Source of the DNA: Prolixibacteraceae bacterium
GTDB lineage: Bacteria > Bacteroidota > Bacteroidia > Bacteroidales > Prolixibacteraceae
Length of the DNA stretch: 64,000 nt
Direction of reading: 5' to 3'
Assembly: GCA_019720755.1 (NCBI GenBank)
Contig: CP081303.1
Span: 2,914,001-2,978,000 of the forward strand
How positions within the stretch are numbered: position 1 is the first letter of the stretch; the number at the start of each line of letters is the position of its first letter. Shown here one piece after another: positions 9,189 through 18,137 of this stretch. Under the pieces are notes generated by a model. The model was not told where the DNA came from and ran no database searches. It saw only the letters and a list, made by a program, of their open reading frames with translations. The position numbers and the translations under genes were made by a program.

Positions 9189-9262
9189 AAAAAAAAAGAG
9201 GATGTCCTATCTAAGGACACTCTCTTTCAAACCTAACTAACTAAACCAATAAAACTAACTAA
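9189..9262 (-). ncRNA. Putative small RNA, paralogue C
   Basis: The promoter and first ~45 nt match copies A and B almost exactly, but the terminator hairpin (about 9197-9226) has a different sequence: an 11-position stem with one mismatch, followed by nine Ts. Retention of promoter, transcript core and a functional terminator while the hairpin sequence changes argues for a selected RNA rather than a passive repeat. Confidence 0.5.
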
Positions 9263-9265
9263 ATC

Positions 9266-9296
9266 CAAACTTATGAATTTATAAACACATTACAAA
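9266..9296 (-). promoter_or_regulatory. Promoter of small RNA C
   Basis: TTTG (9293-9296), a 19-nt spacer and TAAGTTTG (9266-9273) on the minus strand. Confidence 0.6.
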
Positions 9297-9387
9297 TGTA
9301 TAGTAGCGCTGCTGTAATTACAAAATTATACTGTTATTGTTTTATGAACAAAATCTTAAAATAGTATTAACATTTCAAACACATCAG

Positions 9388-9446
9388 AAAAAAAAGAATG
9401 CAACATTACTGCTGCATTCTTAAAATCAAACCTATAAAACTAACTA
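9388..9446 (-). ncRNA. Putative small RNA, paralogue D (degenerate promoter)
   Basis: A shorter relative: the core keeps the AGGTTTGA and TTAGTTAGTTTTA elements and ends in an 11-bp hairpin (9395-9420) of new sequence plus eight Ts. The -7 box is only partly kept (ATGATTTG) and no TTTG is seen at -33, so expression is doubtful. Confidence 0.35.
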
Positions 9447-9639
9447 ATCCAAATCATTGAATCTAAAAACACATTTAAATTTAATGACTTTCCTCGGGAA
9501 AAAAGGTGATATATATTTGTTTCACCAGATAACTTATAAGTCTACGAATTTAATGAACCTCAGGTTTCTCAATAATCAAACAGTATCACACTTTTTGGAT
9601 TAACATAAACTTCACCCAAATATACCCTAGTATTTCCTT

Positions 9640-9849
9640 CTAATTTAATTCACGAGCGACCCTAAATATTTCAGAAGGTGCTTTACTAAGGAGATAAATA
9701 TGAGTCCCTCCGCATATAGAGAGAAATTTAAATCTCACTAAGGAATTTTTACTAGAATATAGTCTAATTATTTTAAAAATACTGATCATAAAAACCTCAT
9801 CATTCTTTATATCGAATTCGAATGAATACAGAAAAGCCCATGAACTCAT
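9640..9849 (-). CDS. Small hypothetical protein or gene remnant
   Basis: A 69-residue reading frame, not recognised. The frame stays open upstream of ATG 9849 for about 19 more codons with protein-like content (GYPFKNRTRLPNIYW), which suggests the tail of a larger lost gene rather than an intact small gene. It lies 57 bp downstream of the YchJ-like gene. Confidence 0.2.
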   Translation of the reverse strand: MSSWAFLYSFEFDIKNDEVFMISIFKIIRLYSSKNSLVRFKFLSICGGTHIYLLSKAPSEIFRVARELN

Positions 9850-9906
9850 CTTCCAATAGATATTTGGGAGACGAGTTCTGTTCTTAAACGGGTAACCAAC
9901 AATATT

Positions 9907-10386
9907 CTACTTACCACAGCATTTCTTAAACTTCTTTCCACTCCCGCACCAACAAGGCTCATTTCGCCCCATTTTACGTGAAGAGCTAATGGTTGGAGTA
10001 TCTACCACTTGTTGGGTTGTCGCTTTCCCTGAAGTATAGTACCACTGCGAATCGTCTTTAATAAATTGAGAATGTTCTTCCAAAATCGTTTGTTCCATTC
10101 CCTCTTTATAGTACGCTTTAAAGTGGACCTCCCCATTATCTTGACTCATATTTGAAGAGATCACATCTAATTTAGTATATGTTACTGCATCACACCATGC
10201 CTTTAGATCAGACATCGTATTTGGCTTCTCTATACGTTCAGTATCTAATATATAAGAAACTTCGCCTAATGAAAAAGCAGTAAAGCGAGATCTCATTAAT
10301 GTCTCTGGACTATCCGCAACCTCTTTTCTTGAAATATAGCGACCACAACAATCATTGTAGTCATCAATCTTCCCACAAACACACAT
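9907..10386 (-). CDS. YchJ-like SEC-C zinc-binding protein (UPF0225)
   Basis: A 159-residue protein. The N-terminal CVCGK...CCG and C-terminal NEPCWCGSGKKFKKCC motifs are SEC-C zinc-binding signatures as in SecA and YchJ. They flank an NTF2-like central domain (about residues 25-125) with the family phrase LMRSRFTAFSLGE. The molecular role of YchJ is unknown. It starts 7 bp downstream of the aguB stop, so it is probably the last gene of the agmatine operon. Confidence 0.88.
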   Translation of the reverse strand: MCVCGKIDDYNDCCGRYISRKEVADSPETLMRSRFTAFSLGEVSYILDTERIEKPNTMSDLKAWCDAVTYTKLDVISSNMSQDNGEVHFKAYYKEGMEQTILEEHSQFIKDDSQWYYTSGKATTQQVVDTPTISSSRKMGRNEPCWCGSGKKFKKCCGK

Positions 10387-10393
10387 AAATATT

Positions 10394-11281
10394 CTATTTT
10401 AAAAATCTTTTTAATAATCCTTTATACGAATCGATTCTTCGATCTCTAAAGAAAGGCCACCATCTTCGGACCTGTTCACATCTCTCCATATTTAACGATA
10501 CCACTTCTGTAGCTTCGCTATCCTGTCCCGCTTCAAATAGAAGTTCTCCTTGAGGGCCAGCAACAAAACTATTGCCCCAAAATTGAATACCAGAAGTAGC
10601 TTTCGAAGAATCCAACTCTCTTCCTACCCTATTCACTGAAATCACAGGGATACCATTTGCTATGGCATGTGCACGCTGTGAGATAACCCAAGCATCACAC
10701 TGCCTCTTTTGTTCGGCCTGGTCATCCATATCAGACCAACCTATAGCTGTTGGATAAATCAATACTTCTGCTCCAGCAAGAGCCATAAGACGTGCAGCTT
10801 CAGGATACCATTGATCCCAACAAATTAAGACCCCCAAACATCCAACCGAAGTATCAATCGGTTCATATCCTAGATCGCCAGGAGTGAAATAGAATTTCTC
10901 ATAAAACCCAGGATCATCTGGTATATGCATCTTTCTATAAGTCCCTGCAATAGTACCATCATTTTCAAAAACAACAGCAGTATTATGATATAACCCAGCA
11001 CTACGCTTTTCAAACAGCGAAGTCACCAAAACCACCTTATATTTTTTAGCAATTGCTCCATAGAAAGAGGTCGACGGCCCAGGTATTGTCTCTGCAAGGT
11101 CAAAAAGATCGGGATCTTCTGTTTGACAAAAATAGGGTGTATTATGAAGCTCTTGTAATACAATCAAATTAGCACCTTCTGAAGCTAATTGCGCTATCTT
11201 CATCTCTAAGGCTCTTTTGTTGTCTTCAACAAGAGCCACACATCGTTGTTGGATTAAACCAACCTGAATCGATTTTTTCAT
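10394..11281 (-). CDS. aguB: N-carbamoylputrescine amidase
   Basis: A 295-residue nitrilase-superfamily enzyme with the full catalytic triad E44 (LQELHN), K117 (YRKMHIPDD) and C154 (LICWDQWYPE). The DQWYPEAAR context is characteristic of N-carbamoylputrescine amidase. It hydrolyses N-carbamoylputrescine to putrescine, CO2 and ammonia in the cytoplasm. It lies 15 bp after aguA, which supplies its substrate. Confidence 0.95.
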   Translation of the reverse strand: MKKSIQVGLIQQRCVALVEDNKRALEMKIAQLASEGANLIVLQELHNTPYFCQTEDPDLFDLAETIPGPSTSFYGAIAKKYKVVLVTSLFEKRSAGLYHNTAVVFENDGTIAGTYRKMHIPDDPGFYEKFYFTPGDLGYEPIDTSVGCLGVLICWDQWYPEAARLMALAGAEVLIYPTAIGWSDMDDQAEQKRQCDAWVISQRAHAIANGIPVISVNRVGRELDSSKATSGIQFWGNSFVAGPQGELLFEAGQDSEATEVVSLNMERCEQVRRWWPFFRDRRIDSYKGLLKRFLK

Positions 11282-11296
11282 CTTATTCAGAATATA

Positions 11297-12346
11297 TTAC
11301 ATCAAAATAAAACCTTCTGGATATTGCATTGTAACACAATGCAAAGAACCATGTTGCTTGATTAAAACACGACAATCTATACCAATCACCTTCCTTTCAG
11401 GAAAACAATCTTGTAATATAGAAACAGCTTCTTCATCCTTCTCATCCTGATATGTAGGAACCAAAACAGCTCCATTTAATATCAAAAAGTTGGCGTAAGT
11501 CGCAGGAAGCCTCATCTTCTCATCATATTTTGCAGAGGGCCAAGGTAAAGCAACCAGATTATATGGCTGACCATCACGATCTCGGAATCGGGATAACTCT
11601 TTTTTCATGGCATCCAACACTTTATAATGATCATCATTAGGGTCATCGCATGACTGATATACAATAGTATCCTTCGAAACGAAACGAGCAAGCGTATCAA
11701 TATGACTATCTGTGTCATCCCCTTGAAGTGCCCCACTTTCGAGCCACAAAAAATGATCTACTCCAAGATCGGAAGACAATCTCGCCTCAATATCCTCCTT
11801 CAGATAAGTTTCATTTCTATTCTCAGATAATAGACAAGTCGTCGTAGTCATACATGTTCCAGCACCATCCGACTCAACTGCTCCGCCCTCTAAAACAAAG
11901 TCTAAATTCGACCTTCTCTCTACCGAAGGATGAAAAACTCTTTGTTTATAGAGACTCTTACCTATTAGGTTATCTAAGTTCGAGGCAAACTTCAATCCCC
12001 AACCATTGAATTTATAATCCAATATCTCTCGTTTCTCTCCATGGAATATAGACAAAGGAGCATGATCTCTTGCCCAAGTATCGTTACTAGAAACCTCAAC
12101 AACTTTGGTAGGATAATCACAAGACAATGTAGACAGGATAGACTCAACGGATTCAATATCCTGAGCAACAACCAACAATGGTTGAAATTGAGTAATCGCC
12201 ATGACCAACTGTTTGTAACAATCCAAAATCTCCTCATACACATCAGCCCAATCTGTACCTAGATGTGGCCAAGTTAGCTGTATTACTGACTGTTTTTCCC
12301 ACTCAGCAGGCCAACGTTTCTTTCCACGAATCATACAATCTTTCAT
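11297..12346 (-). CDS. aguA: Agmatine deiminase
   Basis: A member of the peptidylarginine-deiminase-like family that converts agmatine to N-carbamoylputrescine. Family marks are RWPAEWEKQSVIQLTWPH near the start, NDTWARDHAP, FVLEGGAVESDG, the histidine in DTDSHIDTLARF and the catalytic cysteine in GSLHCVTMQYP near the C-terminus. ATG 12346 is chosen; ATG 12334 is an alternative, and the frame extends 15 nt upstream only to a TTG. With aguB it forms a complete arginine-decarboxylase-dependent putrescine route; the decarboxylase is not in the window. Confidence 0.95.
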   Translation of the reverse strand: MKDCMIRGKKRWPAEWEKQSVIQLTWPHLGTDWADVYEEILDCYKQLVMAITQFQPLLVVAQDIESVESILSTLSCDYPTKVVEVSSNDTWARDHAPLSIFHGEKREILDYKFNGWGLKFASNLDNLIGKSLYKQRVFHPSVERRSNLDFVLEGGAVESDGAGTCMTTTTCLLSENRNETYLKEDIEARLSSDLGVDHFLWLESGALQGDDTDSHIDTLARFVSKDTIVYQSCDDPNDDHYKVLDAMKKELSRFRDRDGQPYNLVALPWPSAKYDEKMRLPATYANFLILNGAVLVPTYQDEKDEEAVSILQDCFPERKVIGIDCRVLIKQHGSLHCVTMQYPEGFILM

Positions 12347-12487
12347 ACTACAAAGAAACAAATATTCGTCATATCCTGTTTCTCAATACAATGAAAATAT
12401 TTCTACAAAAAAGTCCTTTCTCGGTTAAACCTTTCACAAAAGAGGATGTCTAAGTAAGTAATTCGAAACATTACAATTTATAATAAC

Positions 12488-14923
12488 GTGAAGAATATAA
12501 CCTTTATTTTCATCTTGACATTTGTCCTAAACATTCCATTATGGGCAAATCCGAACACTCCTCAAAAACCCTCTAGGGTCATTGCTGCACGTGTAGTGGA
12601 CAACAAAACCAAAGAACCTATTGAATATGCAACGGTAACTCTCTTTAAACTTCCTGAAAAAAAATTAGTTACCGGATTGGTTACCGACGCTAAAGGAAGG
12701 TTTATCTTCAAAAAAGTTGAGAATGGAACTTACTCTATCAGAGTGAATTTCTTGGGATACGAGGAGTACCTCTCTGATAATCTCACGATCACTGACAACA
12801 AGAACTTTATTCGCTTAGGACAGATATCCATGAAACCTAATTCTAAAGTTTTGGGGGAAGTCTCGATTGTTGGAGAAACAAGAGATATTGACTATAAGAT
12901 AGACAAAAAAGTAGTAAATGTTTCCAAACAACTTACTGCAACAGCTGGAACTGCTGTCGATGTACTAGAGAATGTCCCTTCAGTTACTGTAGATGTAAAT
13001 GGGGATGTAGCACTAAGAGGGAGTACTAGTTTCACAGTACTCATCGATGGGAAACCTACAATTTTAGATGCCAATGATGCATTAAAACAGATTCCATCTG
13101 CTTCCATCAAGAATATCGAATTAATCACCAACCCTTCTGTTAAATTTGATCCTGACGGAACTTCTGGTATCATTAACATCATCACCAAAAAGAACAAACT
13201 GACAGGGATCAGTGGTATGGCAAGTATCAGTGCTGGGACCTTCGACAACTACAATGGGAACATGCTTCTATCTTGGAGAAAAAATAAGTTCAACTTTACT
13301 TTAGGAGCAAACTACAGAAATGGAAACTTTCCAATGGATGTAGAGAACAGAAGAAAGACCTTCAACAACGATACGACTTGGGTGACATCCTCAGAGGGAG
13401 AAGGAAAGAGGAATTTTAACATGAACTCAATCAATGCTGGAGTAGAATGGAACATCACAAACCAAGACATGGTTTCTGTTTCTGCACGTTTAGGTAAGTT
13501 CCAAATGAACATGGGATCAGACCTAAACTATACTGAAACGATTTCAACCAACAATAGCACTATCTCAGAGAAAAAATATATCAGCTCTGAAGATGCCGAT
13601 AGAGAGAGAGAATTCTATTCTGTTAATACAACTTACTCTCATAGCTTTCCTAAAGAAGGACATAAAATTGATGCTCAATTTAACGCTATGGGCCGAGAGG
13701 CGTATGATAATTCAGGGAGTCAACTGACAGATATGGATGGAACAATTACCGATGGAAAGACCAATATCGAAGAGGGCCCAAATAAAAAGTATGTAACCAA
13801 AATTGACTATACCCTACCTTTACCCAATGATAGTAAACTAGAAGCAGGATTCCAAAGTAGGGTTTCCAATAGTTCCGATGATACCAAGCTGTACAACTAT
13901 GATACGGCAACAGGACAGGACGTAATCGATGATAGATACTCTAGAGTTACCGACTACAATAGAGATATCTATTCGATGTATGCCCAGTATAATACAACCA
14001 TTAATAACTTTGGTATCCAAGCAGGGTTCAGAGAGGAGTATACAAATAGAGTAATATCCTCTGATGTGGACAATAGCGAAACAACCATTAAAAGATGGGA
14101 TTGGTTTCCTACTTTACACCTCTCATACAAGCTTTCGGAGACAGATCAAATTATGACCTCGTATACCAAACGTATTCATAGAACTAGAGGTTACTACCTT
14201 GAACCTTTTATCACTTGGGTTGACAACTTCAATGTAAGACAAGGAAATCCAGGACTTGAACCAGAATTAATCGACTCTTACGAAGCAACCTACCTTAAAG
14301 ATTTTGGTAGAAACTATCTTTCAGTCGATTTATACTATCGTATCACGCACAACAAAGTAGAGCAGATTCAAAGTGTTTACGAAGACAATGTCATCATGAG
14401 AACACCTGAGAATGTTGGACAGGACTACTCATTTGGTACCGAAATAACACTAAGCGTATCTCCATTCAAGTGGTGGAAGATAAACCTAATGGGAAACCTA
14501 TACGACTATCGTGTAGAGGGACAGATGAATGACCAAGACTTCTCACGAAGTAGTTTTAACTGGACAGGACGTTTTAATAATACCTTCATCATCAACAGAA
14601 CAACCTCATTCCAAATTAACAACAGCTATCAGAGTGGTTCGGTTACAGCGCAAGGAAGCAAAGAAGGATACTATAGCATGAATATAGCAGCAAGAAAGTC
14701 ATTCTTCGACAGAAAGCTCAATGCAACGATCCAGATGCGTAATGCATTGAATACAATCTCAAGAGAATCTTTCTCAGAAGCTCCAGGACTAGAAACCTAC
14801 AATAAGTCAACGTATGCATGGCCAATGTTGAATTTAACACTCAGCTATACATTTAACAACTTTAAGCGCAACTTCAAGAAAAGAGGAGACGGTGAAAGCG
14901 ATATGGATATGGAAGATTTCTAA
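12488..14923 (+). CDS. TonB-dependent receptor (outer-membrane beta-barrel family)
   Basis: An 811-residue outer-membrane receptor. A signal peptide (residues 1-20) is followed by a carboxypeptidase-like regulatory domain (about 30-110), a plug (about 130-225, with TAVDVLENVPSVTVD and GTSGIINIITKK), and a barrel of the family lacking a SusD partner. The start codon is GTG at 12488, as no in-frame ATG is available upstream. It stands alone between aguA (divergent) and a terminator. The ligand is unknown; relatives often take up peptides, iron complexes or small glycans. Confidence 0.9.
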   Translation: MKNITFIFILTFVLNIPLWANPNTPQKPSRVIAARVVDNKTKEPIEYATVTLFKLPEKKLVTGLVTDAKGRFIFKKVENGTYSIRVNFLGYEEYLSDNLTITDNKNFIRLGQISMKPNSKVLGEVSIVGETRDIDYKIDKKVVNVSKQLTATAGTAVDVLENVPSVTVDVNGDVALRGSTSFTVLIDGKPTILDANDALKQIPSASIKNIELITNPSVKFDPDGTSGIINIITKKNKLTGISGMASISAGTFDNYNGNMLLSWRKNKFNFTLGANYRNGNFPMDVENRRKTFNNDTTWVTSSEGEGKRNFNMNSINAGVEWNITNQDMVSVSARLGKFQMNMGSDLNYTETISTNNSTISEKKYISSEDADREREFYSVNTTYSHSFPKEGHKIDAQFNAMGREAYDNSGSQLTDMDGTITDGKTNIEEGPNKKYVTKIDYTLPLPNDSKLEAGFQSRVSNSSDDTKLYNYDTATGQDVIDDRYSRVTDYNRDIYSMYAQYNTTINNFGIQAGFREEYTNRVISSDVDNSETTIKRWDWFPTLHLSYKLSETDQIMTSYTKRIHRTRGYYLEPFITWVDNFNVRQGNPGLEPELIDSYEATYLKDFGRNYLSVDLYYRITHNKVEQIQSVYEDNVIMRTPENVGQDYSFGTEITLSVSPFKWWKINLMGNLYDYRVEGQMNDQDFSRSSFNWTGRFNNTFIINRTTSFQINNSYQSGSVTAQGSKEGYYSMNIAARKSFFDRKLNATIQMRNALNTISRESFSEAPGLETYNKSTYAWPMLNLTLSYTFNNFKRNFKKRGDGESDMDMEDF

Positions 14924-14972
14924 AAACTTATATTCTGGATGTCCACCTAAGATTATATACCCCCGTTTATTT

Positions 14973-15017
14973 AAAAAAGCAACCATCTAAAGTTACTCAA
15001 GATGGTTGCTTTTTTTA
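14973..15017 (+). terminator. Intrinsic terminator after the TonB-dependent receptor
   Basis: A 10-bp perfect stem (GCAACCATCT and its complement) is flanked by six As and eight Ts, so it can act in both directions. Confidence 0.9.
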
Positions 15018-15118
15018 TACAGTTTAGATTCTCCTTACGATCACTAAATGATGATACAAAATAGACCGAATAAATTACATTAGTGAAGCAATTTCTATAA
15101 ACTATACCAGTTAAGCAG

Positions 15119-15720
15119 CAGGGAAATTGCATTTATAACTTATTGGATATTAGATAGAATTAACAAGTCTGTGAACGAGCGATAAGCTTTTCTCTATATT
15201 CATCGACATATATGGCTCTATTTTTCTTCCATTTCAATGTTTTTTTGTTCTCCGTATCCAACTTTAAGATGTTAAGAGCCATTTTACAAAGCATATTCAT
15301 ATTTTCAGCTGCATGATCTTTTTTTCGCTGCTGTTTATCTTCATTGAAGCTTACATCGAGTGTCCAATGAAGATTATTTTCGATTGCCCAATGTGAACGT
15401 ATAAGTTTATTAAACCTCTCAGCTGTTGTATCTAAAGAGGATATGTAATACCTCACATCACTTCGTTCTTTATTTGTTGAAGATTCTAATGTCTGGGTTG
15501 TTATTCTAATTAAACTATGGATACCTCTCCATTTGGTCAACACAGGAGCATCTTCAAAGTCATTTTTTACATCACAAATACGAGTTTCAATTCTTCCATG
15601 ACCAAAGTCTTCTGTTATATTAGAATCACAAACAATATCTGTATTAAACTGAATATCAAGTTCCTCTTTAGTTTTCTTCTGATTACCTTTTACTTGTAGA
15701 ATATAGTCACCTTCTTTTTC
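15119..15720 (-). mobile_element. ISAs1-family element B, 3' remnant
   Basis: A CAGGG-starting sequence at 15119 looks like the terminal repeat beyond the transposase stop. The other end is missing because an IS66-type end begins at 15721. Only the C-terminal half of the transposase remains. Confidence 0.6.
15160..15720 (-). pseudogene. ISAs1-family transposase, N-terminally truncated
   Basis: The remnant of 186 codons holds the C-terminal half of an ISAs1-family DDE transposase: GDYILQVKGNQ, the RYYISSL stretch and SHWAIENNLHWTLDVSFNEDK with the last catalytic acid. The first six residues of the apparent open frame (to 15738) are encoded by the adjacent IS66 end, so the start codon there is accidental. 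It differs clearly from the interrupted ISAs1 transposase at 16441-18868 and so represents a second element. Confidence 0.85.
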
Positions 15721-15884
15721 GTAACTACTCAGGTTCATTTATAGTTTAGCCTCCATTCGCTAAAGAATGGAGGTTCAGAAAATATATAATGTGTAAATTA
15801 TTGTAACTACTCAGGTTCATTTATAGTTTAGCCTCCATTCGCTAAAGAATGGAGGTTCAGAAAATATATAATGTGTAAATTATT
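15721..15884. repeat. 82-bp tandem duplication of an IS66-type end with conserved hairpin
   Basis: Two near-identical 82-bp copies (15721-15802 and 15803-15884), each beginning GTAACTACTCAGG. GTAA is the usual tip of IS66-family terminal repeats, and the copies lie just past the IS66 transposase stop. Each holds a 9-bp stem (CCTCCATTC/GAATGGAGG) around a 6-nt loop. A relative with a compensatory base-pair change lies at 29688-29743. Confidence 0.75.
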
Positions 15885-16358
15885 TTATTGCCAACTGACC
15901 TTAAGATGGTTTTGAGATAACCAATGAGCAATCATTCTCACGACACTCTTTCCTTGTTTTTTAAGTGTATCAACAATAGAGCGTAACATGGCATACCTTT
16001 GGGCTCCTTCTTCTGTTCGATAACCTGCAGATACTTTTTGTTTTATTTTAATATTACGTATTGACCTTTCGGATGCATTGTTGTCAAAAGGAACTTCGTA
16101 ATACTCTAAGAAAGTAAACACACTATCAATCCTTTTAATTAATCGACTCCGTAATGTCTTGATCTCATCTAGCTGATCGTCATACTCGTCATTTTTCAAC
16201 AGTAATAAAAGCTGTTCTTTAAATATTGATTTTTCTTTTAAAGGATATTGGTTCTTGGCTGATTCTCTCTTTAATTTCATGGCTTTATAGAATATATTCA
16301 AAATATCCTCTGCCCAACTGTTATTCGTTTGTTGTTTAATGTAGATTAATTCTCGTTG
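15885..16358 (-). pseudogene. IS66-family transposase, C-terminal fragment
   Basis: About 157 codons of the IS66 DDE transposase C-terminus, with the catalytic glutamate region NNASERSIRNIK and SAGYRTEEGAQRYA. The frame appears to start at ATG 16406, but its first 16 codons (16359-16406) come from the end of the neighbouring ISAs1 element, so the open frame is a chimera created by rearrangement. Confidence 0.88.
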
Positions 16359-16820
16359 CAGGGCTTGTTCATGAATTGCTGAAATGATAAAAGGTCGACT
16401 ATTCATATTATATTTGGATTGCTAAAAACAGATATAAATTATGAATAACGACCTTTCAAGTGCCGAAATTAGAAGATTCTATGAGAAATTACAAGTTAAA
16501 TTAGTCGATAATCGGAGTCATGTAGGACGAAAGCATGAATTGGCATTTGTGATTACGCTTTTTATTATCTCAATTCTAACAAGTTCCGATCATCTTAGCA
16601 TAAATAAGATTCATCGTAATATGGTTCGTTATTATGAGAAGTTATGTATCTGTTTACATAAAGATGTTGATCATTGTATAAGTCGAGTTCAGTTGACAAG
16701 AATTCTGTCTGAGTTTGATTATGAGTCCTTTTTGACAATTTGTGATGAAGTATACTCTTCTACAGAATGGATATCTATTGATGGTAAAGAACTTCGAGGT
16801 AGTATCGATTCTAAAAGCAA

Positions 16821-16828
16821 TAAAAAGA
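16821..16828. repeat. ISL3 target-site duplication, left copy
   Basis: TAAAAAGA, identical to 18130-18137, directly abuts the left ISL3 end. Confidence 0.93.
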
Positions 16829-18129
16829 GGTTCATCCACATTTTGCGTATATATCTTGATGCATTGCTTTTATTTTTAACATAAAAAAATCTAAGTCACG
16901 ATAGCCATATGCTTGTCTTTTTAAGGTTTTAATCTTGTTATTTATTCCTTCTAAAGGCCCCGTGGAGATATTGCACTTATACCAATTTAGAATTCCTGTT
17001 TTGTGTTTGGTCAATAGTTCTACCATTTTCTTAAGCTGAGGGATTTCAGTCTCATTTGCCTCTTCTATCCATTGTTTAAGTAATTTTGAAGCGTCTCTAA
17101 TATTATCTTGATTCCATAATTCCCTCAATTCTTCTTTCAAATAATATGCGTAAAACAAGGTGGTATTCGTTTCTAATACTTTTTCAAGTCTTGAGTCTTC
17201 CCCTTTCTGAAGATTGAGATTCTCTGGGTTTTTTAACAATAGCCAACGACTTCCTTTTAAACTTTTCTTGATAACCTTATCCTTCTCTTTGTTGTAAAGA
17301 TCTCTTCTAATTTTACTTATAGTCTCATTTAGTTTCTTTATTATATGGAAATGGTCAAATACCATAGTAGCTTTAGGTGCATTGGTCTTTACTGAAAGGA
17401 TATAGGCAGCTGACATATCAATAGCAACAGATTCTATTTGGACTTTATTGATCTTTATTCGTTTCCAAAATGGAACCAATGATTCGGAACCTTTACCTTT
17501 TCCTACATGCAAAACGACTCCTTTATCTAAGTCATATACACAAGTCATGTATACATGTCCCTTCCTCACTGCGAATTCATCGATAGCAATATGTTTCACC
17601 CCCTTTAGCCCAGGAGAATGATATTTTGATTTTAAGTGAGACTTAATGATATCTTTTACAATATTCCAGTTAAGATCTAAAAGTCGACTGATTGACTGAA
17701 TCGTCATATGAGAAGAGAGAAGTAAAACCATCTTCTCTAAAGATCGAATATAGGACTTCTGCTCTTTTGCAAACCTTAAATGTTCCTGACGTACGATCTT
17801 GCATTTCTTGCAATAAAGGCGTTGAACATCTATGATAATAACGCACTTCTTTTTGCCTATCATTGGCCCCTTGAAACTACGTTCAACAACTCCACAACAA
17901 ATAACATGCATTCTTTTACAGCGACTACAACGTAGTTTGTCTTTTTTTGTTTTAACTTTAAGTTGGATGGTATCTCCAACATAGGATGTGGATAATAATT
18001 GCTGGTCTTGTAATCCTAAACAATGATATATACTACTGGTATTCATAGTCTATAGCGTTTTATATAAGAAATAACTATAGAATATGTTTACCAGTCTTTT
18101 TGTTCATATACGCAATTCATGGAAGAACC
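16829..18129 (-). mobile_element. Complete ISL3-family insertion sequence (1,301 bp)
   Basis: Imperfect inverted ends of about 24 bp agree at 19 positions: both start GGTTC and share TTGCGTATAT at the inner side. The element encodes one intact transposase and is bounded by a perfect 8-bp target duplication, as is normal for ISL3. The intact gene and exact duplication point to a recent insertion. Confidence 0.95.
16832..18046 (-). CDS. ISL3-family transposase
   Basis: A full-length 404-residue DDE transposase. An N-terminal zinc-binding region has C40-x2-C43 and C79-x2-C82, followed by a helix-turn-helix-like segment (about 110-135). The catalytic residues D156 (AIDEFAV), D210 (VAIDMSAAY) and E366 (STGPLEGINNKIK) are all present. 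It moves its own element by cut-and-paste. The last codons lie inside the left terminal repeat. The gene runs against the ISAs1 transposase it interrupts. Confidence 0.96.
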   Translation of the reverse strand: MNTSSIYHCLGLQDQQLLSTSYVGDTIQLKVKTKKDKLRCSRCKRMHVICCGVVERSFKGPMIGKKKCVIIIDVQRLYCKKCKIVRQEHLRFAKEQKSYIRSLEKMVLLLSSHMTIQSISRLLDLNWNIVKDIIKSHLKSKYHSPGLKGVKHIAIDEFAVRKGHVYMTCVYDLDKGVVLHVGKGKGSESLVPFWKRIKINKVQIESVAIDMSAAYILSVKTNAPKATMVFDHFHIIKKLNETISKIRRDLYNKEKDKVIKKSLKGSRWLLLKNPENLNLQKGEDSRLEKVLETNTTLFYAYYLKEELRELWNQDNIRDASKLLKQWIEEANETEIPQLKKMVELLTKHKTGILNWYKCNISTGPLEGINNKIKTLKRQAYGYRDLDFFMLKIKAMHQDIYAKCG

Positions 18130-18137
18130 TAAAAAGA
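18130..18137. repeat. ISL3 target-site duplication, right copy
   Basis: TAAAAAGA, identical to 16821-16828. Confidence 0.93.

Larger units (their letters stand above)
7494..9639. other. Gene-poor region carrying small-RNA-like elements and repeats
   Basis: About 2.1 kb without a convincing coding region on either strand. It contains one 11-bp-period repeat (7768-7833), four promoter/hairpin elements (8251-8351, 8514-8614, 9189-9296, 9388-9460), a fifth degenerate remnant (8735-8773), and short shared segments at 7919/9129 (direct) and 7994/9082 (inverted). The composition is very AT-rich. I see no tRNA and no ORF above about 60 codons with coding character. Confidence 0.7.
15721..16358 (-). 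mobile_element. IS66-family element fragment
   Basis: The fragment runs from a (duplicated) terminal repeat at 15721 to the point where an ISAs1 element begins at 16359. The transposase N-terminus, the accessory orfs and the other terminal repeat are missing. Confidence 0.75.

Noticed and set aside
8251-9480. Possible CRISPR array or tandem repeat array
   Set aside because: The related elements are ~100 bp long, unevenly spaced (about 200-700 bp) and there are no spacers or cas genes.
12892-13248. 118-codon antisense ORF in the TonB-dependent receptor
   Set aside because: Antisense shadow with no signal sequence, domain or spacing to support it.
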